Positions 46,424 through 55,817 of a DNA stretch of 64,000 nt are shown here, piece by piece. Below the pieces are notes generated by a model. That model was given only the letters and a program-made list of their open reading frames with translations. It did no database searches and was not told where the DNA came from. Each line of letters begins with the position of its first letter. The stretch's first letter is position 1. A program made the translations under genes and the position numbers. The stretch comes from Aeromonas allosaccharophila (GTDB lineage Bacteria > Pseudomonadota > Gammaproteobacteria > Enterobacterales > Aeromonadaceae), in NCBI RefSeq assembly GCF_000819685.1, contig NZ_CDBR01000099.1, forward strand, positions 1 to 64,000. The letters run 5' to 3'.

Positions 46424-47035
46424 GTTTACTCCGATGTAAAAAATGCCCTGCTAAAAGATTCGTGCGAGGCAATGTTCATTGCAGAGCTGGTTGCCATCTG
46501 GGACATGCTATCTGGTTGATTAAAAAACAGAAGAGGGAGGGGTTAGAAACCGGATCTTGCTCAACAAATGGGTCAATAGAGGGGCTTTTTTGTTTTTTCT
46601 TCTTTATGACCAACACCTTTCAAATAGCAAAACTAAACATTTTAGCCGCCGCTCTGCTCTCTCCAGTCCTGCTAACACTGCCTTGAGTCCTGTTGCCGCC
46701 ATGCCATATGTGTCGTCGGCAGGTCGGCTCTTCCGATGGTGAATAGGGTTGTTATTAGGGTGTCGAGCTCGTCACTTTTGTCGTGTCGATCACAGTTCTG
46801 CAGGGGGCTCGTCATCGTCACCAGTCCGAATTTTTCACTTCCTCATTCTGTTTATCCCTTTATTTTCAGTTGCTTGCGAATTTTATTTCGTCACTTCCCG
46901 TTTTTGGTCTGATAAATGCTTTGTGGGTGAGCCGACTGCGTCGTCGCTGTGCGAGTGTGGGCCCCTCGGGGTTGGCACTTGGCCACATCGGGCGATGCCA
47001 GTGCGGCAGTAACGAACCATTTAGGATCCCTCTCT
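46424..47035. promoter_or_regulatory. Regulatory region upstream of hydN-fdhF
   Basis: No gene is supported in this 612-nt region. CGTCAC occurs at 46770-46775, 46816-46821 and 46889-46894, and CGTCAT at 46810-46815, matching the core repeated upstream of hycB. A sigma-54-like element TGGTCT-GATAA-ATGCT at 46905-46920 has GG and GC ten bases apart and would start transcription near 46931. The arrangement suggests FhlA-dependent activation of hydN-fdhF. The promoter match is weaker than that of hycB. Confidence 0.5.
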
Positions 47036-47650
47036 ATGAACAGCTTCGTGATTGCAGATCCCAGTCTCTGTATTGGGTGTCGTACCTGTGAGGTGGCCTG
47101 CGCCGTTTCACACCAGTCAGGGTCTTGCAGCGGGACCCTTGAGCGGGAGGGCGGCCTGCATCTTGCCATCGAGGATGGACATCTGGTCTCCAAGGACAGC
47201 TATTTCCAGCCGCGCCTGAAGGTGATCGTCGGCAGCAAGGTGACCACGCCGGTGCTCTGCCGCCAGTGTGAAGACAAGCCGTGCGCCATGGCCTGCCCGA
47301 ACAATGCCATCGTCAGCGAGGATGGTTGCGTCAAGGTGTTGCAGGAGCGCTGCATCGGTTGTAAATCCTGCGTGGTGGCCTGTCCTTACGGTGCCATGGC
47401 GGTGGTGGTGAAAGAGGTGGCCCCTGCGGCTGACTCGCTGTTCAAGCGCCCGCAGACCAAGGCGCAAGCCTTGAAGTGCGATCTCTGCCGTCACCGTGAG
47501 GCGGGCCCGGCCTGTGTCGAGGTGTGTCCGACCCAGGCGCTGCGTCTGGTGACGCCGGAATCCCTTGGCGAACTGAATCGCCAGAAGCAGCTGGCCAGTG
47601 CCGAGGCGATGGCGGCCTGCCAGAGTCAGCTGGTGTTGGCACAAGGGTAA
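47036..47650 (+). CDS. hydN: Formate dehydrogenase-H associated ferredoxin HydN
   Basis: The 204-residue protein has four 4Fe-4S cysteine groups: CIGCRTCEVAC, CRQCEDKPCAMACP, CIGCKSCVVACP and CDLC...CVEVCP. It resembles E. coli HydN, which supports FdhF activity. ATG 47036 (MNSFVIADPSLCIGCRTC) was chosen over the longer upstream frame. It precedes fdhF by 118 nt in the same direction and is a paralogue of hycB, sharing the opening MN-FVIADP-LCIGC. Confidence 0.93.
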   Translation: MNSFVIADPSLCIGCRTCEVACAVSHQSGSCSGTLEREGGLHLAIEDGHLVSKDSYFQPRLKVIVGSKVTTPVLCRQCEDKPCAMACPNNAIVSEDGCVKVLQERCIGCKSCVVACPYGAMAVVVKEVAPAADSLFKRPQTKAQALKCDLCRHREAGPACVEVCPTQALRLVTPESLGELNRQKQLASAEAMAACQSQLVLAQG

Positions 47651-47768
47651 TGCATTGGATGGCGTGCGCAGGCCCTTGCTGGCCGCCGCTTGCGCCTCTG
47701 TGCTCTCTACCCCTGACAAGCCATTTTCGTTAAAGGCCTTTTACCGTTAACAAACAAGAGTGTGAGTC

Positions 47769-49913
47769 ATGAAAAAAGTCATTACCGTCTGCCCCTATTG
47801 CGGCACCGGTTGCAAAATCAACCTGCTGGTTGAAAACGACAAGGTGGTGGGTGCCGAAGGCGCCAACGGCCGGACCAACGAGGGGCAGCTCTGCCTCAAG
47901 GGTTATTACGGTTGGGATTTCTTGAACGACACCAACCTGCTGACCCCCCGTCTCAAGAGCCCGATGATCCGCCGCGAGCGCGGTGGCAAGCTGGAAGCCG
48001 TCTCCTGGGATGAGGCGATCGACTTTGCCAGCAGCCGTCTGGCTGCCATCAAGGCGAAATACGGTGCCGACGCCATCATGACCACCGGCTCGGCCCGTGG
48101 CCCGGGTAACGAAGCCAACTATGTGATGCAGAAATTTGCCCGCGCAGTGCTGGGGACGAACAACGTCGACCACTGCGCGAGGGTGTGACACGCACCCTCA
48201 GTCTCCGGTCTGGAGACAACTGTAGGCAACGGCGCCATGAGCAACGCCATTCCCGAAATTCAAGAGACCAAGTGCCTGCTGGTGTTTGGTTACAACGCTG
48301 CTGACTCTCACCCCATCGTCGCCCGCCATATCCTCAAGGCGAAGGCAAACGGGGCCAAGGTGATTGTGTGTGATCCCCGCATGGTGGAGACCGCCCGCAT
48401 CGCCGATCAGTGGCTGCCGCTCAAAAACGGTTCCAACATGGCGCTAGTTAACGCCTTCGCCAACGTGTTGATCAGTGAAGGGCTCTACAACAAGGAATTC
48501 GTCGCCAACTACACCGAAGGGTTCGACACCTTCAAGGCCACGGTCGCCAAGTACACCCCGGAATATGTCGAGGGGATCACTGGCCTCAAGGCTGCGGATA
48601 TCCGCGCCGCCATTCGCACCTATGCCGCGTCGCCTGCGTCCATGATCCTGTGGGGCATGGGGGTGACTCAATACGGTCAGGCGGTGGATGTGGTCAAGGG
48701 GCTCGCGGGTCTGGCGCTGCTGACCGGCAACTTCGGTCGCCGTGGCACTGGCTGCGGGCCGGTGCGCGGGCAGAACAACGTGCAGGGCACCTGCGACATG
48801 GGGATGCTGCCGCACCAGTTCCCGGGTTATCAGTCGGTAAGCGACCCCGAGATCAGTGCCAAGTTCGCCAAGGCGTGGGGCGTGGAATCCCTCTCCCAGA
48901 AACCCGGCTACCGGTTGACGGAGCTTGGCCACAAGGTGGAGGAGGGCAAGTGCAAGGCGTTCTACATCTTCGGTGAAGATCCCGCGCAGACCGAGGCCGA
49001 TCTGGCCCAGTTCCGCCGCACCCTTAGCGGCATGGATCTGGTGATCGTGCAGGATATCTTTATGACCCAGACCGCCGAGATGGCGGATGTGATCCTGCCC
49101 GCCACCAGTTGGGGCGAGCACGAGGGGGTTTACAGCTCAGCGGATCGCGGCTTCCAGCGCTTCTACAAGGCGGTCACTCCCCCTGAGAACGTGAAACCGG
49201 ACTGGGCAATCTTCTCGCTGATGGCCACCGCCATGGGGTATCCCATGGCGTATCGCGACACCCAACAGATCTGGGACGAGATGCGTGCCCTTTGCCCGCT
49301 CTATACCGGGGTCAGCTACGACAAGATGGCCGATCTCAAGAGCGTGCAGTGGCCCTGTCCGACCGAGGATCACCCGGGCACCAGCACTTTGTTCGAGGGG
49401 AATGTGTTCACCACCCCGAGCGGCAAGGGTCAGCTGATCGCCTCCGAGTGGCGGGCGCCGCTGGAGCAGCCTTGTGCAGAGTATCCGCTGGTGCTCTCCA
49501 CCGTGCGTGAGGTGGGGCACTACTCCTGCCGCTCCATGACCGGCAACTGCTCGGCGCTGCAAACCCTGGCCGATGAGCCGGGCTATGTGCAGATCCACCC
49601 GAGTGATGCGCAAAAGCTCGGGGTGAAGGATCAGGCACTGGTGTGGATCTCGTCGCGACGCGGCAAGGTGATCACTCGCGCCAACTACAACGAGCGGGTC
49701 AACGCCGGTGTGGTCTACATGACCTACCAGTGGTGGATCGGGGCTTGTAACGAGCTGACCATCGAGCACCTTGATCCGGTCTCCTACACCCCCGAGTACA
49801 AGTACTGTGCGGTGAAGATTGAGCGTATTGAAGGTCAGGCTGAGGCGGAAGTGTACGTCCAGACTGAATACAGCGCGCTCAAGGCGAAATTGCGCAGCGC
49901 CGCCAAAGGGTAA
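47769..49913 (+). CDS. fdhF: Formate dehydrogenase-H, selenocysteine-containing, FdhF
   Basis: This molybdopterin enzyme oxidises formate to CO2 in the formate hydrogenlyase complex. The frame has an internal TGA at 48186-48188 (codon 140) and continues to a stop at 49913, for 714 residues. Flanking residues NNVDHCARV-U-HAPSV align with E. coli FdhF, whose Sec is also residue 140. The N-terminal 4Fe-4S motif is CPYCGTGC with a later CLKG. The TGA is followed by a SECIS hairpin. A caller unaware of recoding would split it at 48188 and 48237. It depends on selA, selB and selC in this window. Confidence 0.96.
48186..48225 (+). promoter_or_regulatory. SECIS element for Sec insertion in fdhF
   Basis: Right after the TGA the mRNA can form a stem whose upper part is GUCUCC / GGAGAC (48201-48206 and 48212-48217) with apical loop GGUCU at 48207-48211. 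This is the loop sequence recognised by SelB in the E. coli fdhF SECIS. Spacing from UGA to the loop is about 20 nt. Confidence 0.9.
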
Positions 49914-49929
49914 TCGTCGTTAATAAAGT

Positions 49930-49975
49930 GGATCCAGGCTCTGTTTACAGGGCCCGGATCCCCTCATCCTTTTTT
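49930..49975 (+). terminator. Putative terminator after fdhF
   Basis: GGATCC-A-GGC-T-CT pairs with AG-G-GCC-C-GGATCC around a short loop, and the hairpin is followed by CCCTCATCC and six T residues. It lies 17 nt after the fdhF stop and just before the next gene, so it may separate or attenuate transcription into the two unknown genes. Confidence 0.6.
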
Positions 49976-49994
49976 CAGCTGGCAGGTGTCCACC

Positions 49995-50429
49995 ATGAAC
50001 CGTGAATTAACGATCTCGTTCGGGATTTTTTATGTTTCAGCCTATTTGTTGGCAATGTTATTGGGGATGGGGTGTTACCTCTGGTACGACGAATTGATAT
50101 TTCTGCTGGGCTTTGGTTTCTTCGGCTGTTTTATCGCCGCGCGCATTGCCATGGGCGCCGTGCTGGCGGCCCTGAGCGTGCAGTTGGCCTGGCTCGTGGC
50201 CTTCCTCTCCACCACGCTGGTGAATACCCTGCTGCTGGGCCTTTTTGCTCTGGTGGTCTATCTGACTCATCAGGCGGTGTCGGAAGACATATCACAAAAT
50301 ATCAGCTGGTTATTGGTGGCGTTTCAGCTGCTATCGGCGGGCTTTATTTTCGGTGGACTCAAGTTCCATCCGGGCAATATTGGAAAATCAATTTTCGAAC
50401 AAATCGGTAGTAAGGAGTCAAATATATGA
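49995..50429 (+). CDS. Unrecognised integral membrane protein between fdhF and fhlA
   Basis: I do not recognise this family. The 144-residue protein is strongly hydrophobic with about four predicted membrane helices (around ISFGIFYVSAYLLAMLLGM, LIFLLGFGFFGCFIAARI, WLVAFLSTTLVNTLLLGLF and ISWLLVAFQLLSAGFIFGG). No cofactor-binding motif is seen. ATG 49995 was chosen over GTG 49986. It overlaps the following gene as ATGA, so the two are probably one functional pair. Its place between the formate dehydrogenase and its regulator suggests a role in formate or hydrogen metabolism, which is only inference. Confidence 0.7.
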   Translation: MNRELTISFGIFYVSAYLLAMLLGMGCYLWYDELIFLLGFGFFGCFIAARIAMGAVLAALSVQLAWLVAFLSTTLVNTLLLGLFALVVYLTHQAVSEDISQNISWLLVAFQLLSAGFIFGGLKFHPGNIGKSIFEQIGSKESNI

Positions 50430-50848
50430 AACGTATTGAAGAGCAAGCGCAGCTGCTGGATCTGGAGTATCAGGGCATCGCCCTGCTGTTTGACCAGTTT
50501 TGCCAGCGGGCGGGCACCCTCGCCAAGCAATACAAATTCTTCAACTGGCCCGATTACGAGGATACTCCGCCACTGTGCCGGGCGTTCACCCTGTTGGGGG
50601 AGACGCGCGAGCTCAGACTCTCTTGTCAGCCAGGTGAGCGGGGAGAACTTAACGGTATCCTCCAGATTGTCGATGAAGCCGGGCAGGTGCAGGCCAGCCA
50701 GGTGTATCGGGCCGATGGCCGTTTGCCGCAGGAAACGGGCCGTTTTCTCGATAATCCGCCCGAGCTGCTACTCAAATTGATGCTCGATGCCGTCTGGCAG
50801 CCCGGCCTTGTCGAGGGGCAACAGCTCATCGCCAATGAGTGCCGCTGA
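50426..50848 (+). CDS. Unrecognised small cytoplasmic protein coupled to the membrane protein
   Basis: The 140-residue product is soluble, acidic and of unknown family. It begins MKRIEEQAQLLDLEYQGIALLFDQFC and ends LMLDAVWQPGLVEGQQLIANECR. There is no signal peptide, membrane helix, metal motif or recognisable domain. AAGGAGTC precedes ATG 50426, which overlaps the stop of the membrane-protein gene by 4 nt. The pair may form a membrane-soluble complex; nothing in the sequence fixes the function. Confidence 0.7.
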   Translation: MKRIEEQAQLLDLEYQGIALLFDQFCQRAGTLAKQYKFFNWPDYEDTPPLCRAFTLLGETRELRLSCQPGERGELNGILQIVDEAGQVQASQVYRADGRLPQETGRFLDNPPELLLKLMLDAVWQPGLVEGQQLIANECR

Positions 50849-51238
50849 CCACATCAACGCGATGATGCCGATATGCCCCCTGTTGCAGGGATGACACGGG
50901 ATCTCGTGAGCCAGAGGCGCTGTCATCGGGTTCGGAACAACTTATGACAAAAGCGTGCTGAAAAACGACAGCCTACTGGCGATAACGGGTCCGCGCTGAG
51001 TGGAGCGGCGAATATAGGTGTGGCAGGGATCGGCCCGGAGTAATGAGTCCCGTGTGTGCCCCCATGGTTGTATTGAAAATAGGGCTACCTTATGATCCAA
51101 CGCTCAGTGCGATACCATTTAATGAGTATTGATTTTTATGATTAAACGTTAATGGACTACGTTTTTTTATTGTGACATCTGACGGAGCTCCCCGTCCTTG
51201 CTGATGTCTTGCCTGCATAGCGGTAACGTGAGGCCAGA
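50849..51238. other. Intergenic region upstream of fhlA
   Basis: The 390-nt spacer shows no gene. It becomes AT-rich from about 51115, where TTGATTTTTATGATTAAACGTTAATG resembles degenerate FNR and ArcA sites when split, but neither match is good. GAGG lies upstream of the fhlA ATG. It likely holds the fhlA-fdhD promoter. Confidence 0.4.
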
Positions 51239-53371
51239 ATGCTAAATGTGAGTGCCATTCCTCTGGACGAAATCTCCCCCATCTGGGACGACGGTTTTCT
51301 TTCTCTGTCCAAAACCCTGCTGTCGGCAGTCACCCTCGACGACTTTATAAAAAAACTCAACAAGATCGATGCCTGCTTCGGCGGTGTGACCCGGGTCAAC
51401 CTGATCCTCAATATGGGGGCGGACGAGGAGGCCATCGTCTATTTCATGGGCGCGATCGGCCCAAAGCATCTGGTCTGCCCCAAGGCAGAGCTGCACGTCT
51501 CCCCCCGTCCTACCAAAGAAACCCCGGAACAGGCCATCATTCTCGCTGCCGCCCGCTTTGAGAATCGCTGCCCGGCCCTGGATCGCGAAGGGGTCTACGC
51601 GGGGCTGCGCTCCTACTGCCAGCTCCCCATCACCACAGCCCGCAGCCATCTTGGCGGGGTCGAGTTTATCAACACCCGACTCGACAGCTTCACCATGGAG
51701 ACGCTGGCCAAGCTGACCCAGCTTGCCGCCATCATCGCCATTGCGCTGGAGAACGTGCTCGACAAGGAGCGCACCCTGGAGCAGGCCAACTCCCTGCGCC
51801 TTGAGCGCGACAGCTGCAAAATTCTGGTGGATGTGACCAACGCGGTGATCAAACTGGTGCGCATCGCCGAGCTGCCCAAGAGCCTGTTTGCCATCCTGCA
51901 CCACCACTTTGGCATCAGCAGCTTGTGTCTGGCCGAGTACAACGCCACCTCCGACAGCTTCAAGAGCTATCTGGTCAATCAGCACCAGAGCGACGAGCCG
52001 GGCATCATCGATCACTCCTGTTTCGAGAAGAAGTGCCTGCAGGGGGCCCTTGGTCACAGCGAGCCGTTTTTCGTCTATCGCGAGCACGGTAACGGCTGCA
52101 GCAATCGCTGCCGCTTTACCTCCCAGATCCTGCCGCCCGAAGCTGACAGCTCCTGCGTTTTGCCGCTGCGCTATCGGGGCAACCTGCTGGGGGTGTTGAT
52201 CCTCTCGCACCCCCATGCTGACTTCTTTGCCGATATCGATATCTCCCTGCTGGAGCAGGTGGCGGCGCGCACGGCGATTGCCATGAACAATGTGCAGGCG
52301 CAGCAGGAGATCACCAACACCAACGGTGCCAAAGAGAAGACCATTCGCATCAACGAGCCGCAGATGCAGGGGGAGTTCCCCCACATCATCTACCAGAGCG
52401 CGGTGATGGAGAGCGTGCTGGAGAAGGTGCGGCTGGTGGCCGAGAGCGACAGTACCGTGCTGATCCTCGGCGAGACCGGCACCGGCAAGGAGCTGATCGC
52501 CCAGGCGATTCACGCCCTGAGTGCCCGCCACGATCACGAGATGGTGAAGGTGAACTGCGCCGCCATTCCCACCGGCCTTATCGAGAGCGATCTGTTCGGC
52601 CACGAGAAGGGGGCCTTTACCGGCGCACTGACCCAGCGCATCGGCCGTTTCGAGCGGGCCCACAAGGGCACCCTGTTCCTCGACGAAGTTGGGGATATGC
52701 CGCTGGACTTGCAGCCCAAACTCTTGCGGGTATTGCAGGAGCACGAGCTGGAGCGGGTCGGCAACAGCAACCCCATCGCGGTGGATGTGCGGCTGGTGGC
52801 CGCCACCAACTGCGATCTGCTCTCCATGGTCAAGAACAAGCGCTTTCGCAGCGACCTCTACTACCGGCTCAACGTCTTTCCCATCGAGCTGCCGCCGCTG
52901 CGGGAGCGGCGCGAGGATATTCCGCTGCTGGTCAACTTCTTTATCAAGAAGATCGCCAAGCGGATGCGCCGCACCATCACCTCAATCCCCGCCGATGCCA
53001 TGAAGATGCTGGTATCGCTGCCCTGGTACGGCAATATCCGCGAGCTGGAGAACGTCATCGAGCGCGCCGTGGTGATGACCCGCGGCCATGTGCTCAATCT
53101 CTCGCCGGATGAGCTGATGCCGCTCAAGGGCTACCACAAGATTGAGACCCTGGTTTATGACGAGCCCGCTTCTCCGCTCTTTGCCGAGGAGGCACCGACC
53201 GATGAGCGCGAGGCGATCATCGCCGCCCTGCGCGACTGCAACGGCATCGTAGCAGGCGAGCGGGGGGCGGCCAATCGCCTCGGCATGAAGCGCACCACGC
53301 TGCTTTCGAAAATGAAGCGGCTCGGCATTTCGGCCAGAGATCCCGAGATCATCGATGGGGTCGCACCATGA
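51239..53371 (+). CDS. fhlA: Formate hydrogenlyase transcriptional activator FhlA
   Basis: FhlA is a sigma-54 enhancer-binding protein activated by formate. The 710-residue protein has two GAF-type regions (about 10-175 and 200-365), an AAA+ domain (about 385-620) with Walker A GETGTGKE, the sigma-54 contact motif GAFTGA, Walker B LFLDEVGD, and a C-terminal Fis-type helix-turn-helix (GAANRLGMKRTTLLSKMKRL). Probable targets are the hycB promoter at 42182 and hydN-fdhF. It overlaps fdhD by 4 nt, linking the regulator to FdhF activation. Confidence 0.95.
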   Translation: MLNVSAIPLDEISPIWDDGFLSLSKTLLSAVTLDDFIKKLNKIDACFGGVTRVNLILNMGADEEAIVYFMGAIGPKHLVCPKAELHVSPRPTKETPEQAIILAAARFENRCPALDREGVYAGLRSYCQLPITTARSHLGGVEFINTRLDSFTMETLAKLTQLAAIIAIALENVLDKERTLEQANSLRLERDSCKILVDVTNAVIKLVRIAELPKSLFAILHHHFGISSLCLAEYNATSDSFKSYLVNQHQSDEPGIIDHSCFEKKCLQGALGHSEPFFVYREHGNGCSNRCRFTSQILPPEADSSCVLPLRYRGNLLGVLILSHPHADFFADIDISLLEQVAARTAIAMNNVQAQQEITNTNGAKEKTIRINEPQMQGEFPHIIYQSAVMESVLEKVRLVAESDSTVLILGETGTGKELIAQAIHALSARHDHEMVKVNCAAIPTGLIESDLFGHEKGAFTGALTQRIGRFERAHKGTLFLDEVGDMPLDLQPKLLRVLQEHELERVGNSNPIAVDVRLVAATNCDLLSMVKNKRFRSDLYYRLNVFPIELPPLRERREDIPLLVNFFIKKIAKRMRRTITSIPADAMKMLVSLPWYGNIRELENVIERAVVMTRGHVLNLSPDELMPLKGYHKIETLVYDEPASPLFAEEAPTDEREAIIAALRDCNGIVAGERGAANRLGMKRTTLLSKMKRLGISARDPEIIDGVAP

Positions 53372-54270
53372 GAGAGCTACTTGAGCTTGAGGCGCGGAGT
53401 GATCGGAGCGAGCAAAAACAGAACGAACAGTGCGAACAGAGAGAACAGAGAGAGCAGAGCGAACAGAACGAGCTGGCACGCTGCGCCATCCACCGCGAGG
53501 TGGTGCACTACCGTGCCGATACGGTAACCAGCGACAGCGAGATGGAGTTGCCCTCCGAGACACCGGTGGCGCTGGTCTACAACGGCATCGCCCACAGCGT
53601 GATGATGTGCTCGGCCTCCGATCTGGAGGATTTCGCCATCGGTTTTTCGCTCTCGGAGGGGATCATCGACAGCCTGCTCGATATCCACGACATCGAGCAG
53701 CATGACGGCTGTCAGGGGATTGAGCTGCATATCACGTTGGCTAACCGCTGCGTCCATCGCCTTAAAGAGAAGCGGCGCACCATGGCGGGCCGCACCGGTT
53801 GCGGCATCTGTGGCAGCGAGAGTCTGGAGCAGGTGATCCGCACCCAGCCAGTGCTGCCCGACAGCCAGCGTCTGGACGTGGGCCATATCGACAAGGTGCT
53901 GAGTGCGCTGCGCCCCCTTCAGCTGCTGGGCCAGCGCACCGGCGCCACCCATGCGGCGGTGCATCTGGATGGTGAGGGCAACATTCTCGCCATCCGCGAG
54001 GATGTGGGGCGCCATATTGCACTGGACAAGCTGGTGGGGCACTTGTGCCGCGCTGGCCGCCGTGACGGCGCCATTCTGGTGACCAGCCGCGCCAGTTTCG
54101 AGATGGTGCAAAAGTGCGCCAGCGCCGGGATCGAGATCTTGCTCGCCATCTCGGCCGCTACCGAGCTTGCGGTCGAGCGGGCCGAGCAGACGGGGCTGAC
54201 GCTGGTGGGCTTTTGCCGCCCCGGACGGGCCGAGATCTACAGCGGTTGCCAGCGTATCCTGCTTAAGTGA
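53368..54270 (+). CDS. fdhD: Formate dehydrogenase sulfurtransferase FdhD
   Basis: FdhD passes sulfur from IscS to the molybdenum cofactor, a step needed for formate dehydrogenase activity. The key cysteines are in GRTGCGICGSE near 150. The 300-residue protein has an unusual N-terminal extension with repeated Glu-Gln units (SEQKQNEQCEQREQREQSEQ), encoded by GAACAG-like repeats at about 53410-53470; it may be a flexible low-complexity tail. ATG 53368 overlaps the fhlA stop. The start could be internal, but no better one is visible. Confidence 0.93.
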   Translation: MRELLELEARSDRSEQKQNEQCEQREQREQSEQNELARCAIHREVVHYRADTVTSDSEMELPSETPVALVYNGIAHSVMMCSASDLEDFAIGFSLSEGIIDSLLDIHDIEQHDGCQGIELHITLANRCVHRLKEKRRTMAGRTGCGICGSESLEQVIRTQPVLPDSQRLDVGHIDKVLSALRPLQLLGQRTGATHAAVHLDGEGNILAIREDVGRHIALDKLVGHLCRAGRRDGAILVTSRASFEMVQKCASAGIEILLAISAATELAVERAEQTGLTLVGFCRPGRAEIYSGCQRILLK

Positions 54271-54330
54271 GCACAAACGTGAGTGCAAGGTCGCAAACCC
54301 GCTAAACGGATCACGAAAATTGGCAATGAA

Positions 54331-54362
54331 AAAGGGCGGGGAGTGTGACTTCCCGCCCTTGT
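54331..54362. terminator. Bidirectional terminator between fdhD and asd
   Basis: AAGGGCGGG pairs with CCCGCCCTT around GAGTGTGACTT-type loop sequence, with A residues before and TTGTTG after the stem. It separates converging fdhD and asd transcripts. Confidence 0.7.
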
Positions 54363-54385
54363 TGTATTTGTGTTTGGCTCGCGGA

Positions 54386-55498
54386 TTAGCGCGCCAGCAG
54401 GATACGCAGCATGCGGCGCAGCGGCTCGGCGGCGCCCCACAGCAGTTGGTCACCCACGGTAAAGGCGGCCAGATACTCCGGGCCCATATTGAGTTTGCGC
54501 AGACGACCCACCGGAATGCTGAGGGTGCCGGTGACGGCAGCCGGGGTCAGCTCGCGGGCGGTGATGTCGCGATCGTTGGGGATCACTTTCACCCAGTCGT
54601 TGTGGGCAGCCAGCAGGGCTTCGATTTCCGCCAGCGGCACATCCTTCTTCAGCTTGATGGTAAAGGCCTGGCTGTGGCAGCGCAGGGCGCCGATCCGCAC
54701 GCACAGACCATCCACCGGAATGACGGCGTTCTCGATACCCAAAATCTTGTTGGTTTCGGCCTGACCCTTCCACTCTTCACGGCTCTGGCCGTTGTCGAGC
54801 TTGGTGTCGATCCAGGGGATGAGGCCACCGGCCAGCGGTACGCCGAAGTTGTCCACCGGCAGGGTGCCTGAGCGGGTCTTTTCGGTGATCTTGCGTTCGA
54901 TGTCGAGGATGGCGGAAGCAGGGTCGGCCAGCTCGACAGCCACTTCGTCACGCAGCATCCCCATCTGGGTGACCAGCTCGCGCATATGGCGGGCGCCGCC
55001 ACCGGAGGCCGCCTGATAGGTGGCGACGCTCACCCATTCCACCAGGTCGGCCTTGAACAGGCCGCCGAGGGCCAGCAGCATCAGGCTGACGGTGCAGTTG
55101 CCACCGACGAAGGTCTTGATGCCATCGTTCAGGGCCTGCTCAATCACGTCTCCGTTGACCGGATCCAGAATGATGACGGCGTCTTTCTCCATCCGCAGGG
55201 AGGAGGCGGCATCAATCCAGTAACCCTGCCAGCCAGCGGCTTTCAGGCGCGGATAGACATCCTTGGTGTAGTCGCCGCCCTGGGCTGTGATGATGATATC
55301 CTGCTTTGCCAGCGCTTCGATATCGAAGGCGTCCTGCAGAGTACCGGCATCGACGCCGAAGTTGGGTGCGGCCTCACCGGCCTGGGAGGTGGTGAAGAAT
55401 GTGGGTTGAATATGGGCGAAATCCTGCTCTTCCTGCATCCGGCTCATCAGAACCGATCCCACCATGCCACGCCAACCGACCAAACCTACTTTTTTCAT
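54386..55498 (-). CDS. asd: Aspartate-semialdehyde dehydrogenase
   Basis: Asd reduces aspartyl phosphate to aspartate semialdehyde with NADPH, for lysine, threonine, methionine and diaminopimelate synthesis. The 370-residue protein has the NADP-binding start [17 protein letters not shown], catalytic Cys in [10 protein letters not shown], and active-site His in LRCHSQAF. Length and motifs match enterobacterial Asd. It is housekeeping and unrelated to the neighbouring formate island. Confidence 0.96.
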   Translation of the reverse strand: MKKVGLVGWRGMVGSVLMSRMQEEQDFAHIQPTFFTTSQAGEAAPNFGVDAGTLQDAFDIEALAKQDIIITAQGGDYTKDVYPRLKAAGWQGYWIDAASSLRMEKDAVIILDPVNGDVIEQALNDGIKTFVGGNCTVSLMLLALGGLFKADLVEWVSVATYQAASGGGARHMRELVTQMGMLRDEVAVELADPASAILDIERKITEKTRSGTLPVDNFGVPLAGGLIPWIDTKLDNGQSREEWKGQAETNKILGIENAVIPVDGLCVRIGALRCHSQAFTIKLKKDVPLAEIEALLAAHNDWVKVIPNDRDITARELTPAAVTGTLSIPVGRLRKLNMGPEYLAAFTVGDQLLWGAAEPLRRMLRILLAR

Positions 55499-55817
55499 AT
55501 TGTCCTACCCTGGATTGCTGCTAAAGAAACTCGCGGTGACACCCGTAACCCCTTGTCTGGCGACGCCTGTTTACAAGCGGTTTACAGGCCATTTAAAAAA
55601 TATGCGCTGCGAAAAATGCGTCTATCCACATTACGGATTGTGGCGGCTTGCGCAAGTCGAATTGCGCAATATTCTGTGCCGTTTGCTGCATTAACCGGCA
55701 GGGACAGCGTAGCTGCGACAGGCGGGCAGGGAGAAGGTCAACATCAGACGAAAAGGCCACCGGTTATGGCGGTGGCCTGTCAATAAAGCGGGTGAAACTG
55801 CCCGACAGCGTGGGTAC
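55499..55817. other. Spacer between asd and dadA with dadA terminator
   Basis: No gene is supported. A hairpin at 55754-55778 (AGGCCACCG / CGGTGGCCT) followed on the minus strand by CCTTTTCG is a good terminator for dadA. The rest should hold the asd promoter. I saw no lysine riboswitch pattern. Confidence 0.6.

Noticed and set aside
46972..46990. Second sigma-54 promoter near hydN (TTGGCAC)
   Set aside because: The -24 element is perfect, but no GC occurs ten bases after GG, so the -12 element is missing.
48237..49913. Separate gene starting at the ATG after the TGA in fdhF
   Set aside because: The sequence between the TGA and this ATG encodes conserved FdhF residues, and a SECIS follows the TGA, so it is one recoded gene.
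51131..51160. FNR or ArcA site upstream of fhlA
   Set aside because: TTGATTTTTATGAT and ATTAAACGTTAAT match only half of each consensus; too weak to call.
55499..55817. Lysine riboswitch upstream of asd
   Set aside because: No recognisable conserved core was seen and the spacer is short once the dadA terminator is taken out.
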